Shown in pieces: positions 50,150 to 63,362 of a DNA stretch of 64,000 nucleotides. Source of the stretch: Linnemannia hyalina (Eukaryota; Mortierellomycota; Mortierellomycetes; Mortierellales; Mortierellaceae); the NCBI GenBank assembly GCA_019671135.1, contig JAHRHY010000007.1:1612001-1676000 (forward strand), in the 5' to 3' direction. Position 1 is the stretch's first letter, and the number at the start of each line of letters is the position of its first letter. A model generated the notes under the pieces. The model had not been told where the DNA came from and made no database searches. It saw nothing but the letters and a program-made list of their open reading frames with translations. The position numbers were made by a program, and so were the translations under genes.

Positions 50150-53101
50150 CTAAGAAGCCAAAGAGGAAAAGGCGTCGAGGTGTAACATGCTGATACTTTG
50201 ACCCAGCACCGGCTTTGCAGCTGCCGCTGGGGATGATGGACCTGCTGCTGTTGCAGACACTGCTACGGTCCCCATCAGTTTCTGAAGAGACGACCAACTC
50301 GTCGTCTGGTGGACATCGCTAGCGTTCTTCCCGGTCTCCTTTTTGGGGCTCTTGGGTTCACGAGAACACAGCTGCGAGGTCAAACTAGATGCAGACGCGG
50401 ATGTAGATGTCGACGTTGACGCTGCCGAGGACGACGACGAGGATGTTTTGACCGACGCCGAGGCATTTGTCGAGGTAGGGAGTATCGGTGAGGACAAGGG
50501 GGCCGACTTTTGGATCGAAAGCGTTCTCGAAGACACTGTCTGTGTCGATGTCGTCTTGAACTGGGCGATGACATCTGTGGTAGTAGGCTCGAAATGCTCC
50601 TTGCGCCCAGCCGCAGCCTTGTCGGAATCGCGCAAGACCACCTGCTCAGTCACAATCACAACATCCACAATCGGAATGTTGGCCTTCTTTCTGTCCCCGA
50701 CGTTGTCCTCTGAAGCAGCAAGCTGGGGAATCGGTCGTGGTAGGGCTCGGATCTCCTCCTCCTCCGCGTCGTCGTTAGGAAACACAGCCGAATTTTTAAC
50801 ACTCTCACGCCTTGCCGACTTGTGGTTGTCTAGGGATGCTTTCGCCTGGACTGCTGCACGGAACCGACTCGACGTAAAGTTGAGCTGGAAGGGCGCATTC
50901 TTCTTGATTTCCATCCCCGCCTCTAATCTGGCTCCTGTTTCTGCTGGTGGTGTAGGAAATGCTGTTGGAGTCGGGAAGGCCTTGGAGATGGAACTGAGGT
51001 CCTCTCGGGTGTTGCCTTGTTGACCACCAGCGTCGGGCGATGACAATTCCAGAGAGTCCTCCTGATCTGATCGGTAGATCTTTGAGCTCTTGAAGACGGA
51101 TTCTTGAGCAGAGGAAAACAATGACGAAGAAGGTGGTGGAGCCGCGACTGCTGCTGGCTGTGCTGGTGCTGATGTCCACCTATCCAAAGTCTGCTTCTTC
51201 TTTTCCTGCTGAGGATCTGCAGATGACGACTCCTTAGCGAATGCGAGTCGGGAGGCGATCGGACTGGATGACGAAGCGGTAGGAGAATGATTCGTCGAAG
51301 ACGCAGGGGATGCCGGGTTCCAGCTCTTGATGCGAAAGGTGGGCGATTTGTAACTGGGGTCCAGGATCTCTTGAGGGATGGCAAACGTCGAATTGGCGGT
51401 TGATGCACGAACAGGCTTAGACCGGCAACTACCATTGCTGCTGTTGCTGGTGCTGTTGATAGAGTTGATGTGGCTGGTGCGCATGTTGTGGGACCGCATG
51501 ACAGGCGGAGTAGAAGAGCGCAGCGGTGCAGAAGAACACGAAGGCGGTTTGCTACCAGAGGGAGGTGGCGCGTCAGAGCAGCTCATGGTCCTGACTCTTG
51601 CCTGGTATCCCTGCTGCTGCTGACTGTCGAAACCAAAGGACGAGAAACCGCGTGATTCGATTGGGGCTGGTTGTGGTACCCAGAAGAGTGGTCCTGTACG
51701 CTGAGACGGTGGGGTTGCCTGGATTGGCTTGGACGGCGACGAGAGAAAAACAGACGAGGTGTTGAAGTGCCATGATCCCGAACCGGAAGCGTACCCATAT
51801 GCTGATCCCGACAGGTCCTGCTGTGGAGAGACTGACGAGTATGATGATGTCGAATACGAAGGAGATGCTGAAGTTGTTGTAGAGTAGGAGTAGGTCGAGG
51901 AGGAGGACGAGGAGGAGGACGAGGACACGAACGACAGCGAATTGGTTGAAGAGGCAGAGTTATTTCTGCTGCGACTCTTGGCACGGGCCTCGATCTCGAT
52001 ATCATGCACACTCCACGGTCGACCTGGCTCCATACGCACCTGTTGCTGCTGCTGCCTCTGCTGGTTTTGATGTTGGTGCTGGGGATGGTCAAAGCACTGT
52101 CGAAGATCCTCCTGACTCCGGAGTCCAAATTGCCTGACATTCTCCTGCTCAGGTGTAGTAGCCGGCGCCAATGGAGGCTTCCAGACAGAGTCGAGCCACT
52201 TCTTGACCTTGGCCTCTGCAACATGATGGCGAAGCGATCCTTGCTCATGCCATGCCTTTCCCTGCCGCTGTGCGCTTCCACCTCCACCTCCTCCTCCTCT
52301 CGCACCATCCACACCACACTCATACCCTCCCCCACCTTCTCCTTCACTATGAGACGACTCCCGCCGATCAAGGTACCACTCGCCACAGACATAACAGGGC
52401 GACTTGCCCTCATGATCCTCAATCCCGTCCTGACCACAGTAGCAACCCTTGACAAGATCACATCCACAAGGCTCCTTCTGAAGCGACTGTAGAATCTCAA
52501 TCAGGTATGCCATAGCTCTGGCGCGTGTAGAGAATTGGAGTGGGTAGTATGGACTTGGTCCGGTTTTGTTGAGTTGATCCTGGTATTGTTGAGGTTGTTG
52601 TTGTTGCTGAGATGGTTGTATTGAGCCGCTGACACGTCGAGATGGGGTGTTGGTTGTGTTAAAGGAAGAAGTGGTTGTAGATGGCGAAGGGGATTGGGAG
52701 AGGGTTCGATGGCACTCCTTTGCAAGATCAAGCACGATGCGTTCCTTGAAGGCCGACAGCTTTGATTTGGTGGGTGATAGTGGTCCTGTTGACGCGAATG
52801 ATGTTGTAGAGGAAGATGATGTTGATGAAGGTGGAGAGGAATAAGAAGATGCCGAGGAAGAACAAGAGGATGCCGATGTTGTGGTCGCAGATGACGAAGA
52901 GTAAGGCGAGCAAGGCGAAGATAGTGAGGAACGAGAAGAAGAAGAGGAGGACGAGGATGTGGAGGGGTAGGAGTAAGTGGCCAGAAGAGGCGAGGAAGCG
53001 GTGAGGTTCTCGAGGATGGTCGGAAGACTGTCGATCGCATAGGCTAGATCCTGACGGTTGCGCCACGTTGGCAGGTGGGCGAAGTAAGGGTTCTTTGACA
53101 T
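50150..53101 (-). CDS. Unidentified 983-residue intronless protein with Cys-rich segment
   Basis: A single open frame from the ATG at 53101 (MSKNPYFAHLPTWRNRQDLA); the frame extends a little further but upstream codons lack ATG. The first ~35 residues and residues ~200-290 look folded. The latter include RARAMAYLIEILQSLQKEPC and then CGCDLVKGCYCGQDG and CYVCGEWYLDRRE, a cysteine cluster that could bind zinc. The remainder is Ser/Pro/Thr-rich, with runs of up to nine serines and glutamine tracts. A short motif near the C-terminus (WSSLQKLMGTVAVSATAAGP) looks helical. No family is recognised. The absence of introns in nearly 3 kb is unusual in this window. Confidence 0.75.
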   Translation of the reverse strand: MSKNPYFAHLPTWRNRQDLAYAIDSLPTILENLTASSPLLATYSYPSTSSSSSSSSRSSLSSPCSPYSSSSATTTSASSCSSSASSYSSPPSSTSSSSTTSFASTGPLSPTKSKLSAFKERIVLDLAKECHRTLSQSPSPSTTTSSFNTTNTPSRRVSGSIQPSQQQQQPQQYQDQLNKTGPSPYYPLQFSTRARAMAYLIEILQSLQKEPCGCDLVKGCYCGQDGIEDHEGKSPCYVCGEWYLDRRESSHSEGEGGGGYECGVDGARGGGGGGGSAQRQGKAWHEQGSLRHHVAEAKVKKWLDSVWKPPLAPATTPEQENVRQFGLRSQEDLRQCFDHPQHQHQNQQRQQQQQVRMEPGRPWSVHDIEIEARAKSRSRNNSASSTNSLSFVSSSSSSSSSSTYSYSTTTSASPSYSTSSYSSVSPQQDLSGSAYGYASGSGSWHFNTSSVFLSSPSKPIQATPPSQRTGPLFWVPQPAPIESRGFSSFGFDSQQQQGYQARVRTMSCSDAPPPSGSKPPSCSSAPLRSSTPPVMRSHNMRTSHINSINSTSNSSNGSCRSKPVRASTANSTFAIPQEILDPSYKSPTFRIKSWNPASPASSTNHSPTASSSSPIASRLAFAKESSSADPQQEKKKQTLDRWTSAPAQPAAVAAPPPSSSLFSSAQESVFKSSKIYRSDQEDSLELSSPDAGGQQGNTREDLSSISKAFPTPTAFPTPPAETGARLEAGMEIKKNAPFQLNFTSSRFRAAVQAKASLDNHKSARRESVKNSAVFPNDDAEEEEIRALPRPIPQLAASEDNVGDRKKANIPIVDVVIVTEQVVLRDSDKAAAGRKEHFEPTTTDVIAQFKTTSTQTVSSRTLSIQKSAPLSSPILPTSTNASASVKTSSSSSSAASTSTSTSASASSLTSQLCSREPKSPKKETGKNASDVHQTTSWSSLQKLMGTVAVSATAAGPSSPAAAAKPVLGQSISMLHLDAFSSLAS

Positions 53102-55751
53102 GGTCCGTGTCACTCCTTGAGTCTGTTTGATTGACTGGGGGAGGAAGAGGGGGAGGGGGGAAGAGGTGATATAAAGGACGTACAGGAGGGAAAACGATAG
53201 GAAGGGAGGAGAAGAATGAGGAAAGACGAAATGAAAGAGGAGTGGTGTGTGATATGAGTAGAATAAAAGAATCAGAGATCGAGCGACAATGAGGTAACGC
53301 TTAAATGCTAGTCAACAGGTCAAGTGGATGATGTCGTGGTGTATGTTATCGAGGAAAAACAACGAGAAACGAAAGGACTAGTGGATGGGTCGCAGATAAA
53401 GGAAGAGAGAACAGTGGAAAGAGAGAAGTGGTTGGGGTAGGTAGAATGTGTGTAAAGTAGTAAGCGTCCAACGTCAGATCGCAAGGGAAAAGGGAATATG
53501 TGATCAGAACAGGACGAGACAGGGGGATGGAAAGAAGGGAGCGCGAGAGGAGGGAGGGTTTGCGATAACAGCAAAGGATGGGGCAGACAGGGCAGGTGGA
53601 TTAATGCGAAGGAGAGGAAGAAAGGAAAGGGGAAGAAGAAAGAAAAAGAAGAGGAGAAAGACGGATGTTAGTACTGGGTGTATTTGACAATGGACAATGG
53701 TGCAATAGGAGCAGGCACAGAGGTAGATAAAATAAAGGGTTTGACAATACACAATGCAGCACCCCTTTTGCTCATTTTTTTTCTGCTTTGCTGTTTACAC
53801 AGAGACACAAACGAAAAGAAACCATGGGAAGGATTGGAGGTGGTGGAGGGATGGGGTGGAAAGGGGAAAAGGGTCAAGGGTAAAGACAGGAGGAGGGGAG
53901 GGTTCTGTTCCTCACTGTTTACAAGGAGAAACGTATACACACACGCACTCTCCCTCTCTTTATTTCGCAACGTACATCCAAGCAAGCAAATACTACGGTG
54001 TACACCCCACTACAAGATCCAACCTAACATCATCCTTACACAGATAACAAAGAACTGGTTTGTATACCTTGTCGCCAGGATGATTGTACAGAGCCGAAAC
54101 GAGTACAGATTGGAATAACACCCCCACGCAACGAAAGGGGACAGAGAGGGAATGAAAGCGAGTAGGTCCAAAGGCCCAGACACTGAGAAACAATGACAAA
54201 TACAACAATGCGACCGAAACAGAAATAGGGTAGAAGAGTCGTGGAGAACGAGAAAGAGAAAGAGAGAGTGCGTGCAAGGTAAGGTTGTCGTATGTCCTTG
54301 CAATCCAAGGGGTAAAAAAAACGAGAAGAGACATACAGAGATCATCCACCTCGTGAAAGAAAGGAAACGGGTATGAAGATGAGAAACAAGAACACGGCTG
54401 CATGAAAACTTTTTGCGTTGGTGCAAGTCCATCACGGGCAAACCTGCTACAACTCTGGTGAAGAAAACAAAAACCACGAAAGACAAGGAAAAAAAGGAGA
54501 CGGGAAACAACCAACAAATGCTCAAGCATAGTTGTGTTCGCATTAACGCAAAAAAAAATGGTGGGAAAAGGAAAAGGAAAAGGAAAGGAGAGGGAATGGA
54601 GAAGGGCAAGGCGGGGTAGGAGGTAAGGGCAGATCAATATGTTGTAGTAGTGGTAGGTAGGAAAACACAAATGAGAAAGAAAAAGAGGGATGGAGGTGCT
54701 TGAAGCAAGTAACATGAAACCTATTAGGTGTTAAGACAAGGTCAAGCTATGGTTGCAAACGGTATCTGAAGAGGAGAGAACCCCCTTGAATATCGACATG
54801 ACCACAATGATGAACACGTCTGTACGCGTCTCTGATGGCCAAGAAAAAGAAAAAAGATATGTGGTGTGGTCTGACCCACTAGGGTTGAGGGAAGGGATGT
54901 GGCGAATGCTGTCATTCATGCTTTGCAACCTGCATGTACGCATGCATACATACACACTTGACGATAATTCACTTCACTCATGGGGATGGGGGGGCGAATG
55001 ACATGCCTAAGGTATTACAAAGAAAGAGAAAACAGAACGGGAAGGGAATGAAAGGAAAGGTTTGGAACCACCATGATCAAAAGACCCGGGTAATCCAACT
55101 TAGTTCCTGGACCCTCTTTACTACTCAAGCATTTACAACACGCTTGCCCTACCTTGTGGTTTGCCTATGAAGGATGAATTATAGACACAAGGGTAAGAAA
55201 AGAAGAGAGTGAAGCTGCATCCAAGGGTAAAAAAGAAGGGATAAGAAGAAAGAAAGGGGTGATGGGGAGAAAGGGGGAGAAGACCTTAGGTAGCCATTAC
55301 CCAGACCCGGGCTATTAAAAAACAAACACAGCCCCGAACCTGATAATTCTTGTCCTTCTCTCTCGCTCCTTTTTCGTGCTGGCATGAATACAGATTTCAA
55401 TGTCTCTTGTAATCTCGCCCAACTGAAAATAACACTATTACCCGAGAGTGAATTCATAAAATGACAGCTACTTTTTAGCTGTGGTTGGCATGAACTCGAA
55501 TGGGCCGTATTCGAACAGACAGAGAAAAGGACTCGGTGACATGGCGAAGGCGAAGGCACGATGGTTGCAAATCCCTCTCGGCCGACCTCTCTTGAACGAG
55601 AGCAGGAGCAAGACGAGAACGATGACAAGGCATGGTGTGAATCAATGGTCAACAGACAACAAAAGATAACGAGCAAGGAGTTTTTTTTTGTTTTGTATTT
55701 CAGTGTTCACAAAATTGCAAAACTACACAACCGGGGAAGAGAGAATTGCAT
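53102..55751. other. Large gene-free region, purine-rich plus strand
   Basis: 2.65 kb without a supported gene. The plus strand is rich in A and G at 53130-53660 and 54220-54700, so the minus strand is CT-rich, as in a leader running toward the minus-strand gene at 53101. The region next to 55752 is the 3' UTR side of RPL7. The open frames are low-complexity. Confidence 0.5.
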
Positions 55752-56779
55752 TTAGTTCATCTGGCGGATCAAGTTGTTGATCTTGAGCTCACGGTCACCA
55801 GAGTCACCACCCTGGATGAAGTGCAAGGCCTTCTTGGCAGAGTAACCACCGGTGGCGTTGGACAACTTGAAGGGCCACAAGAAGTTGGAGGCCTGCTTGA
55901 AGTTGGGGCCGACGGTGTAGATCTCGTGGATAAGATCCTCCATGCAGACAATGCCGAACTTTCCGAGGGACTTCTCGATGATCGAGTTGTCGGTCAAGGG
56001 GATGCGCTGCTTGTTGACCTTACCGTATCCGCGCTTGTAGATAAGCTCGCGAACCGACTTGAGGTTGGGCTCACCGTAGGCGACGTAGGGGTTGATGAGC
56101 TGGAGCATCTGGGTGGTGGCCTTGGTCAAGCGGACGAAGACACCGTTGTTGATCTGGAGAAGACGCAACAACTGGAGGACCTTGCGGGGCTTGGGGGCAA
56201 TGTGGTTGATACCCTTGATGCGGATGACGAAGGCGAGCTTGGGCTGGGCGGGAACGTAGAACGAACCAGCGGCCTTGGCCTGGCGACGGAGACGGATCTC
56301 GTCACGCTCCTTGGCGCGGTACTCACGGACGTACTGGTCGGCGCGCTTGAAGATGACCTTGCGCTGGGCCTTGCGGGCCTGTTTTCGAGTGAAAGTGTAG
56401 ACAAAGTGGAAAAGCGATTAGTTTTCCATGCTTATAAACAACTTTGAACAAATGTCAATGAAGGTTGACCAGAACACAGCAAAAGTGGTGGCATCAAAAA
56501 GACATTGTATCAGTCCCGAAAGATGGTTAACGTTAGCAACATCGCCCTTGGCTAGCCACGAAATGCGGTATAGCTTTTCATCACTAATGTCTTTGAGTAA
56601 AAGATGCCACCACCAAATGATGTGTTTTTTGGTTCCTTGAGGAGTGAGGAGAGGAAGAGATGATTACCTTGCGGGCAGCGGCATCAGCGACACGCTTCTC
56701 AGCGGTGGCCTTGTCCTGGGTCTTTCTCTTCTTCAAGAGGGTCTCGGGAACGAGAACGTGCTCAAGGGTGGGGGTGGTG
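55752..56779 (-). CDS. RPL7: 60S ribosomal protein L7 (uL30), first exon not placed
   Basis: Two exons are certain: 56779-56668 ([20 protein letters not shown]) and 56378-55752, ending at the stop after INNLIRQMN. The second carries the conserved core: [55 protein letters not shown] and [19 protein letters not shown]. It binds 5S/25S rRNA on the 60S subunit. The first of these exons begins in phase 2 (CAG acceptor then C), so a start exon ending two bases into a codon must lie upstream. A possible 8-nt exon at 57490-57483 (ATGCTGTC before GTATTC) fits the phase, but this is weak. The intron between the two listed exons (56667-56379) holds a C/D box snoRNA. Confidence 0.9.
56501..56591 (-). 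ncRNA. Intronic C/D box snoRNA (snR39/U32-like)
   Basis: Within the RPL7 intron the minus strand has box C GTGATGA (56584-56578) and box D CTGA (56513-56510). They are bracketed by a perfect 6-bp terminal stem: GACATT at the 5' end pairs with AATGTC at the 3' end. Directly before box D lies CCATCTTTCGGGA, complementary to the conserved 25S/28S rRNA segment CCCGAAAGATGG. In yeast the snoRNAs directed at this rRNA site (snR39, snR59) also sit in RPL7 introns, so host gene and target agree. By the D+5 rule the targeted nucleotide would be the G of CCCG. A C'-like GCGATG lies in the middle; a D' box is not clear. Confidence 0.85.
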
Positions 56780-58450
56780 CTGTTGACAAGTCAAAAATAA
56801 AAATAAAACAGTCGATATTAGGATCAAGGTTTGTTTTCGTCGGACTGTCGTGATAGCTTCTGCATCTCCATGAAGAGTTGATAAAACCACACCCAAACAC
56901 AATCTCGAACAACAAAAGAGGACGACAGAAACAACAAAAAGAGAAAAAGAAAAAAGACTGAGCGTGTTGAAATGAACGCAATGAAATGAATAAAAAAAGA
57001 GTAGACACCAGTCCACCCTCAATTTTCTCAAAACAAGGCATCATCACGACCCGACCAAGATCCCTTTTGTTTCTCTCTCTCACTGTTCCAGTCATAGTGT
57101 CCTCTAGAGCGATGAGCGAAATGCGCCGGAGTAGAGTGTGGAGATACCCTCAACAATGAAAATTGTCAGAGGATTGACAAGCGAGAGGTGGAGGATTGAC
57201 ATCCGACGAATTGTTTTAATTGGAGTTAGGCGCATCCCTTGCTACTCATATTCAGCAGGCCAACCGAAAAGGCTGTCCACGAACAAAAGGGATCAACAAA
57301 GGGACTCTTCTTACTCCAACGCCCTTCAAGAAAGGATAAGAGAAAGAGGGTGTATGAAGACCAGTAGCAAGGGAGATCGAGTGCTTCTCTGAGATCGAGA
57401 TCTCCGAGATCGACTTTGCCCAACACACAACAACGAACCCATACACGTTTATTTCCCTGAGAGAAAAAACGGTCTGGAATACGACAGCATCTATCAGAAC
57501 ACGACGGTGAGCAGACATGCGATGAGAAGGGGCATAGGAAGGGAGTTGCAACTTGAATGAACACGATGTGACATTCAGGTGCGAATCCCTCCCCGGTTGC
57601 AGTGCTCTTCTCAACCGAATGTCCTGATGTCGGTTGACGATGTGTCACAGAATGGATTTAAAGCAGAAGGAATGCATTAAAGCAAGTCCTTGAGCTCAAT
57701 ACCTCAAGTAGAAGGGAGGCCACAAACACCGTCGTCCAACTCTGAGCAAGAGAGAAAAGAAAAAAAAAGACTGAATCGACATGGGAGAATACGTTAATCT
57801 GAGGGGTGGCCACCCCGATTCAGAAGAACGATGCCACGAACGATATGGAAGAAGTCTTTTTTTTTCCTTTCCCCCCTTACATGAGTTGTCGGGTGTAGTT
57901 GCGTTCTTCGTCATAACCTTGAGAACAAGTAGTAAACAAAGGCATTGAGTGCCAATGCTTGTCCTGTATCGAGTCCACGTCTGAAGGCGTTTCCTGTAAG
58001 TCGGTCTCCTTACGTAGTCATCTTGAGATTTGTGTGAAAAGGAAGGAGAAAATTCTTTTCGCCCGTTTGTTTCTCGCTTTTGAGGGTCCATCAAGTGGCT
58101 TGGATTCAATGGATGGATGGATGACCGATTTGTTTCAGCTCCGCTTTGCTAAAAAAATATGTCATGTGATGCATCGGGATCTCAATTTCTGCCACGCCTG
58201 ATCTGGGAGACTCATGAAAAAGTGTTCTTTCAGAAAAGCTCATTGGAAGCAATCACACACGCATATATGGGCGTGTATCGGTGCACGGGCGCCAGAGGAC
58301 GATCAATCGCATAATAAAGAAGTGCCAAATGGGGTACTTTGCACAACCAAGTCTTCCTTGGCTCGCTTTTATTACTTTTTTTTGTATCTTTGTTATGTTT
58401 CCTTAATGATATGAATGACTTGGCGGACAAACTCGAGACAGGACCGATAT
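56780..58450. other. RPL7 upstream region and ARF1 3' side
   Basis: Contains the unplaced first exon and promoter of RPL7 and the 3' UTR of ARF1 (ending at 58451). A palindromic GATCGAGATCTCCGAGATC sequence lies at about 57392-57412. No other gene is supported. Confidence 0.4.
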
Positions 58451-61014
<2,564 letters not shown>

Positions 61015-61306
61015 ATGGGTATGTCTATCCTATTTACACCTTCTCGCTCAACACCTTCAGATCTTTCACAATTCATCCCCAACTAACATTAGATAACTAG
61101 TTCATACTGGGGATGGAGTTAGCTCTGTGATCAAGTACTTTCTACTCGGAGCCATTCTAGGCGCGCTCGGCTCTCCTTTCCTTGGCACGATGAACACTTA
61201 TCGCGGATGGGATACCACATGGGCGATCATCTGTAGTATCATGGAAGTGAGGTTTTTTGGATACGCAGCCATCTGTGCCGACGTGGTCTGTGATGCGCTC
61301 AACTAG
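61015..61306 (+). CDS. Tandem paralogue 1: short membrane protein, probably truncated
   Basis: Exon 1 is only ATGG (61015-61018), followed by a GTATGT donor. The intron ends at the TAG before 61101, and exon 2 runs to the TAG at 61304-61306, giving 69 residues. The segment VIKYFLLGAILGALGSPFLG aligns by eye with VSKYSLIGACFGAIGIPLAT of paralogue 2, which is the start of its membrane domain. The rest of that domain is missing: the sequence diverges after MNTYRGWDTTW and stops early. A GTGAGG donor after SIMEV could lead to a further exon, but none is evident. The upstream region and the start/donor sequence ATGGGTATGTCTAT are shared with the other two copies. It is probably a degenerate or remodelled copy. 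Confidence 0.5.
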
Positions 61307-62016
61307 TGAACACATACCCCTCTCCTTCTGGCGACCTCTCTGGCCATTCTCCCATGTACCTCTTCCTGCTCTGGTTAATATCCTTGTACAAATAAACCTT
61401 GGACGAAAAGCGTGGTTGAAGAAGCAATTGAATCTGCGTGCGAAGTTGTGAGTAGCGAAAGTAAGAGACCAAGCGTCTACAACCTATGACTGAAACGAAA
61501 GAGAAGCAATGAAGCATTAAAAAAAAAAGTGGGCGAAAAAAAGAAAAAAAGCATAATGGGGTATGCACAGCTGATGTCACAAGAAAATGAAAGCAAACAG
61601 CGCATGAAAATGGCAGGGGTATGGAGACATGCGAAGGTGCAAAACGATGAGAGAAATAAGGTATGGCGAAGTTCAAAAAGCTGAACAGGGGCAAGCCAAC
61701 TAGTCGGAAATTTTGCTCAGTCGGGAAACACCCTCGCCCATTCAATTGGTCCCAATGGCGGGTTTAGTTTCAAAGGCACCAGCGGGGACTGAGGTGGCTA
61801 GTGCCATCTGGAAGAAAGTGGCTTTGTATGCCATCAGCGTAAAAAAAAAGCATGCTCATTCACTTCTCATACTCTTTCTCCCAACTCATCTCCATTCTTC
61901 ATCTTCATTGACTCCAAGTCCATCACCTGACTTCAGTCGCGACAAATACATCCCCGCCCTTTTTGACCTTGGCGTGACAACACTACAGGTTTTTTCTTAG
62001 GCCAACCATTGCTACC
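61307..62016. other. Intergenic spacer 1 of the tandem array
   Basis: The right half (about 61735-62016) is clearly related to the sequence upstream of paralogue 3. Shared elements are TTCAATTGG/TTGAATTGG, AAGTGGCTTTG.ATGC, GACTTCAGTCG, and a GACCTTGG.GTGAC.ACACTACAG block about 45-70 bp before the start codon. This is therefore a duplicated promoter region. Confidence 0.55.
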
Positions 62017-62640
62017 ATGGGTATGTCTATTCAAACAACGCCTCCCACACCCAACAAAATCTTGTTTTCCTCTTTCACCCAAGAATGGATGCTAGCCTAT
62101 CCCACGACCGAACTTGACAATCATAAAAAAAATGCAGACGTTATTTCGGACATACTAGGAGTCATTGGCGACATCCTCGGTGCCATCTGGTCTTTCCTCG
62201 TCGGCATTTGGGACCTAATCGTCAACGTTTGGAACCTACCGGGCGTCGTCTGGGACCAGCTGTGTATTTTCTGGGCGAACGCGGTCGTCTTCTGGGATCA
62301 AATGCCGTGGGATCAAATCGACTGCGTGTCCAAGTACAGTCTTATTGGTGCCTGTTTTGGGGCAATCGGTATTCCTCTCGCTACTGGCGCCATCCTGCTT
62401 GTCCTTGGATTCAGCGTGGTGGGTATTAGGGCTCTATCGCTTGGAGCGACGATGATGTCGCGTCACGGCGGATACACGCCTGTTGGTGGGACTGTGGCGA
62501 CAATGCAGTCGATGGGCACAAAGGGGTTTTCTGTTGGCTTCCGACCCAATGTCATGATCGCTGGTAGTATCTTGGGGCTGGTTGGGGGTGGATATGTAGC
62601 ACATTTTTATGAGGGATACTGCGATGTGCCGCTTTACTGA
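62017..62640 (+). CDS. Tandem paralogue 2: Ifi-6-16 (ISG12/IFI6)-like membrane protein
   Basis: Preferred model: exon 1 ATGG (62017-62020), GTATGT donor, acceptor AAATGCAG, exon 2 62138-62640, 168 residues. The intron is 117 nt and happens to be open in frame, so an unspliced 207-residue form is also possible, but the same intron is closed in the other copies. The N-terminal part (1-65) is Trp-rich and amphipathic (IWSFLVGIWDLIVNVWNLPG). Residues ~69-155 are hydrophobic and Gly/Ala-rich with the layout of the Ifi-6-16 family: GILLATG-like helix, GFSVVGIRALSLGATMMSRH, then GGYTPVGGTVATMQSMGTKG, then GSILGLVGGG. In animals such proteins (IFI6, IFI27/ISG12) are interferon-induced, membrane-associated, often mitochondrial, and linked to apoptosis and antiviral effects. 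No function can be transferred to the fungal protein. Confidence 0.75.
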   Translation: MGMSIQTTPPTPNKILFSSFTQEWMLAYPTTELDNHKKNADVISDILGVIGDILGAIWSFLVGIWDLIVNVWNLPGVVWDQLCIFWANAVVFWDQMPWDQIDCVSKYSLIGACFGAIGIPLATGAILLVLGFSVVGIRALSLGATMMSRHGGYTPVGGTVATMQSMGTKGFSVGFRPNVMIAGSILGLVGGGYVAHFYEGYCDVPLY

Positions 62641-63362
62641 ATAACATACCCTGCACTGCTTTCTTTTGACTTGCAGCTCAATGTGCATTCTTTTTTCTTT
62701 TGTCGTTTTTACCCTTGTCCCAGTCTACGTACGATATGTATTGAACCTGTTGACTAATATACTCCTCGTACCATCACACATCAAGAGCAAGCACAATGGT
62801 GTGAGAAAAGGCGAGTGAGTACACAGCGCCTGTTGCACAAAAAGGCAAACTAACACTGCATAGAAAATGGAGCATGCGATGACGCGGAGGGTGAGAAGGT
62901 ACAACACATGAAGCGACGGGAGAAGATAAGGTTTGCAAGACCCATAATGCGGAAAAAAATGGTATGCCAATCTGCCAAAGCAATTTTTGAGCGCTGTCGC
63001 TTTCTCGCCTTTGATTTCCTTCACAGCGTATCTCAATCAGTCACGGTGTCGCCTTCGCCATTTGAATTGGCCTCAGGTAGCGGGTCTGATTTTAATGGTC
63101 TTGGAAAAACATAGGGTTGGGCTTGAAGAAGTGGCTTTGCATGCTGCTTAAAACAAAGGCGCGCTCATTCCTTTGCTCATTCCTTTGCTCATTCTCTGGT
63201 TGCCAACTCCATTCCACATCCTCATTGTCCGTCAAGTCCATCACTCGACTTCAGTCGTGAGAAGCACACCTCCATACCTTTTATTTCTTCTCTGTCACCT
63301 TTCCGACCTTGGGGTGACCACACTACAGTTTATTTCTTTTACACCGACCGACCACTGCTGCT
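62641..63362. other. Intergenic spacer 2 of the tandem array
   Basis: The 3' flank of paralogue 2 and the upstream region of paralogue 3; the latter (about 63050-63362) is homologous to 61735-62016. A short direct repeat, TCATTCCTTTGC, lies at 63166-63190. No gene is seen. Confidence 0.55.

Noticed and set aside
53993..54715. 240-codon minus-strand frame rich in Phe/Leu/Ser
   Set aside because: Caused by AG-rich plus-strand sequence; no start context or splice evidence.
57040..57060. GTGATGA box C-like motif upstream of the RPL7 exon
   Set aside because: No matching CTGA box D and no terminal stem within snoRNA distance, unlike the intronic one at 56501-56591.
57570..57605. GGTGCGAATCC resembling a tRNA B box
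   Set aside because: The flanking bases do not form a T-arm stem and no A box or acceptor stem is found.
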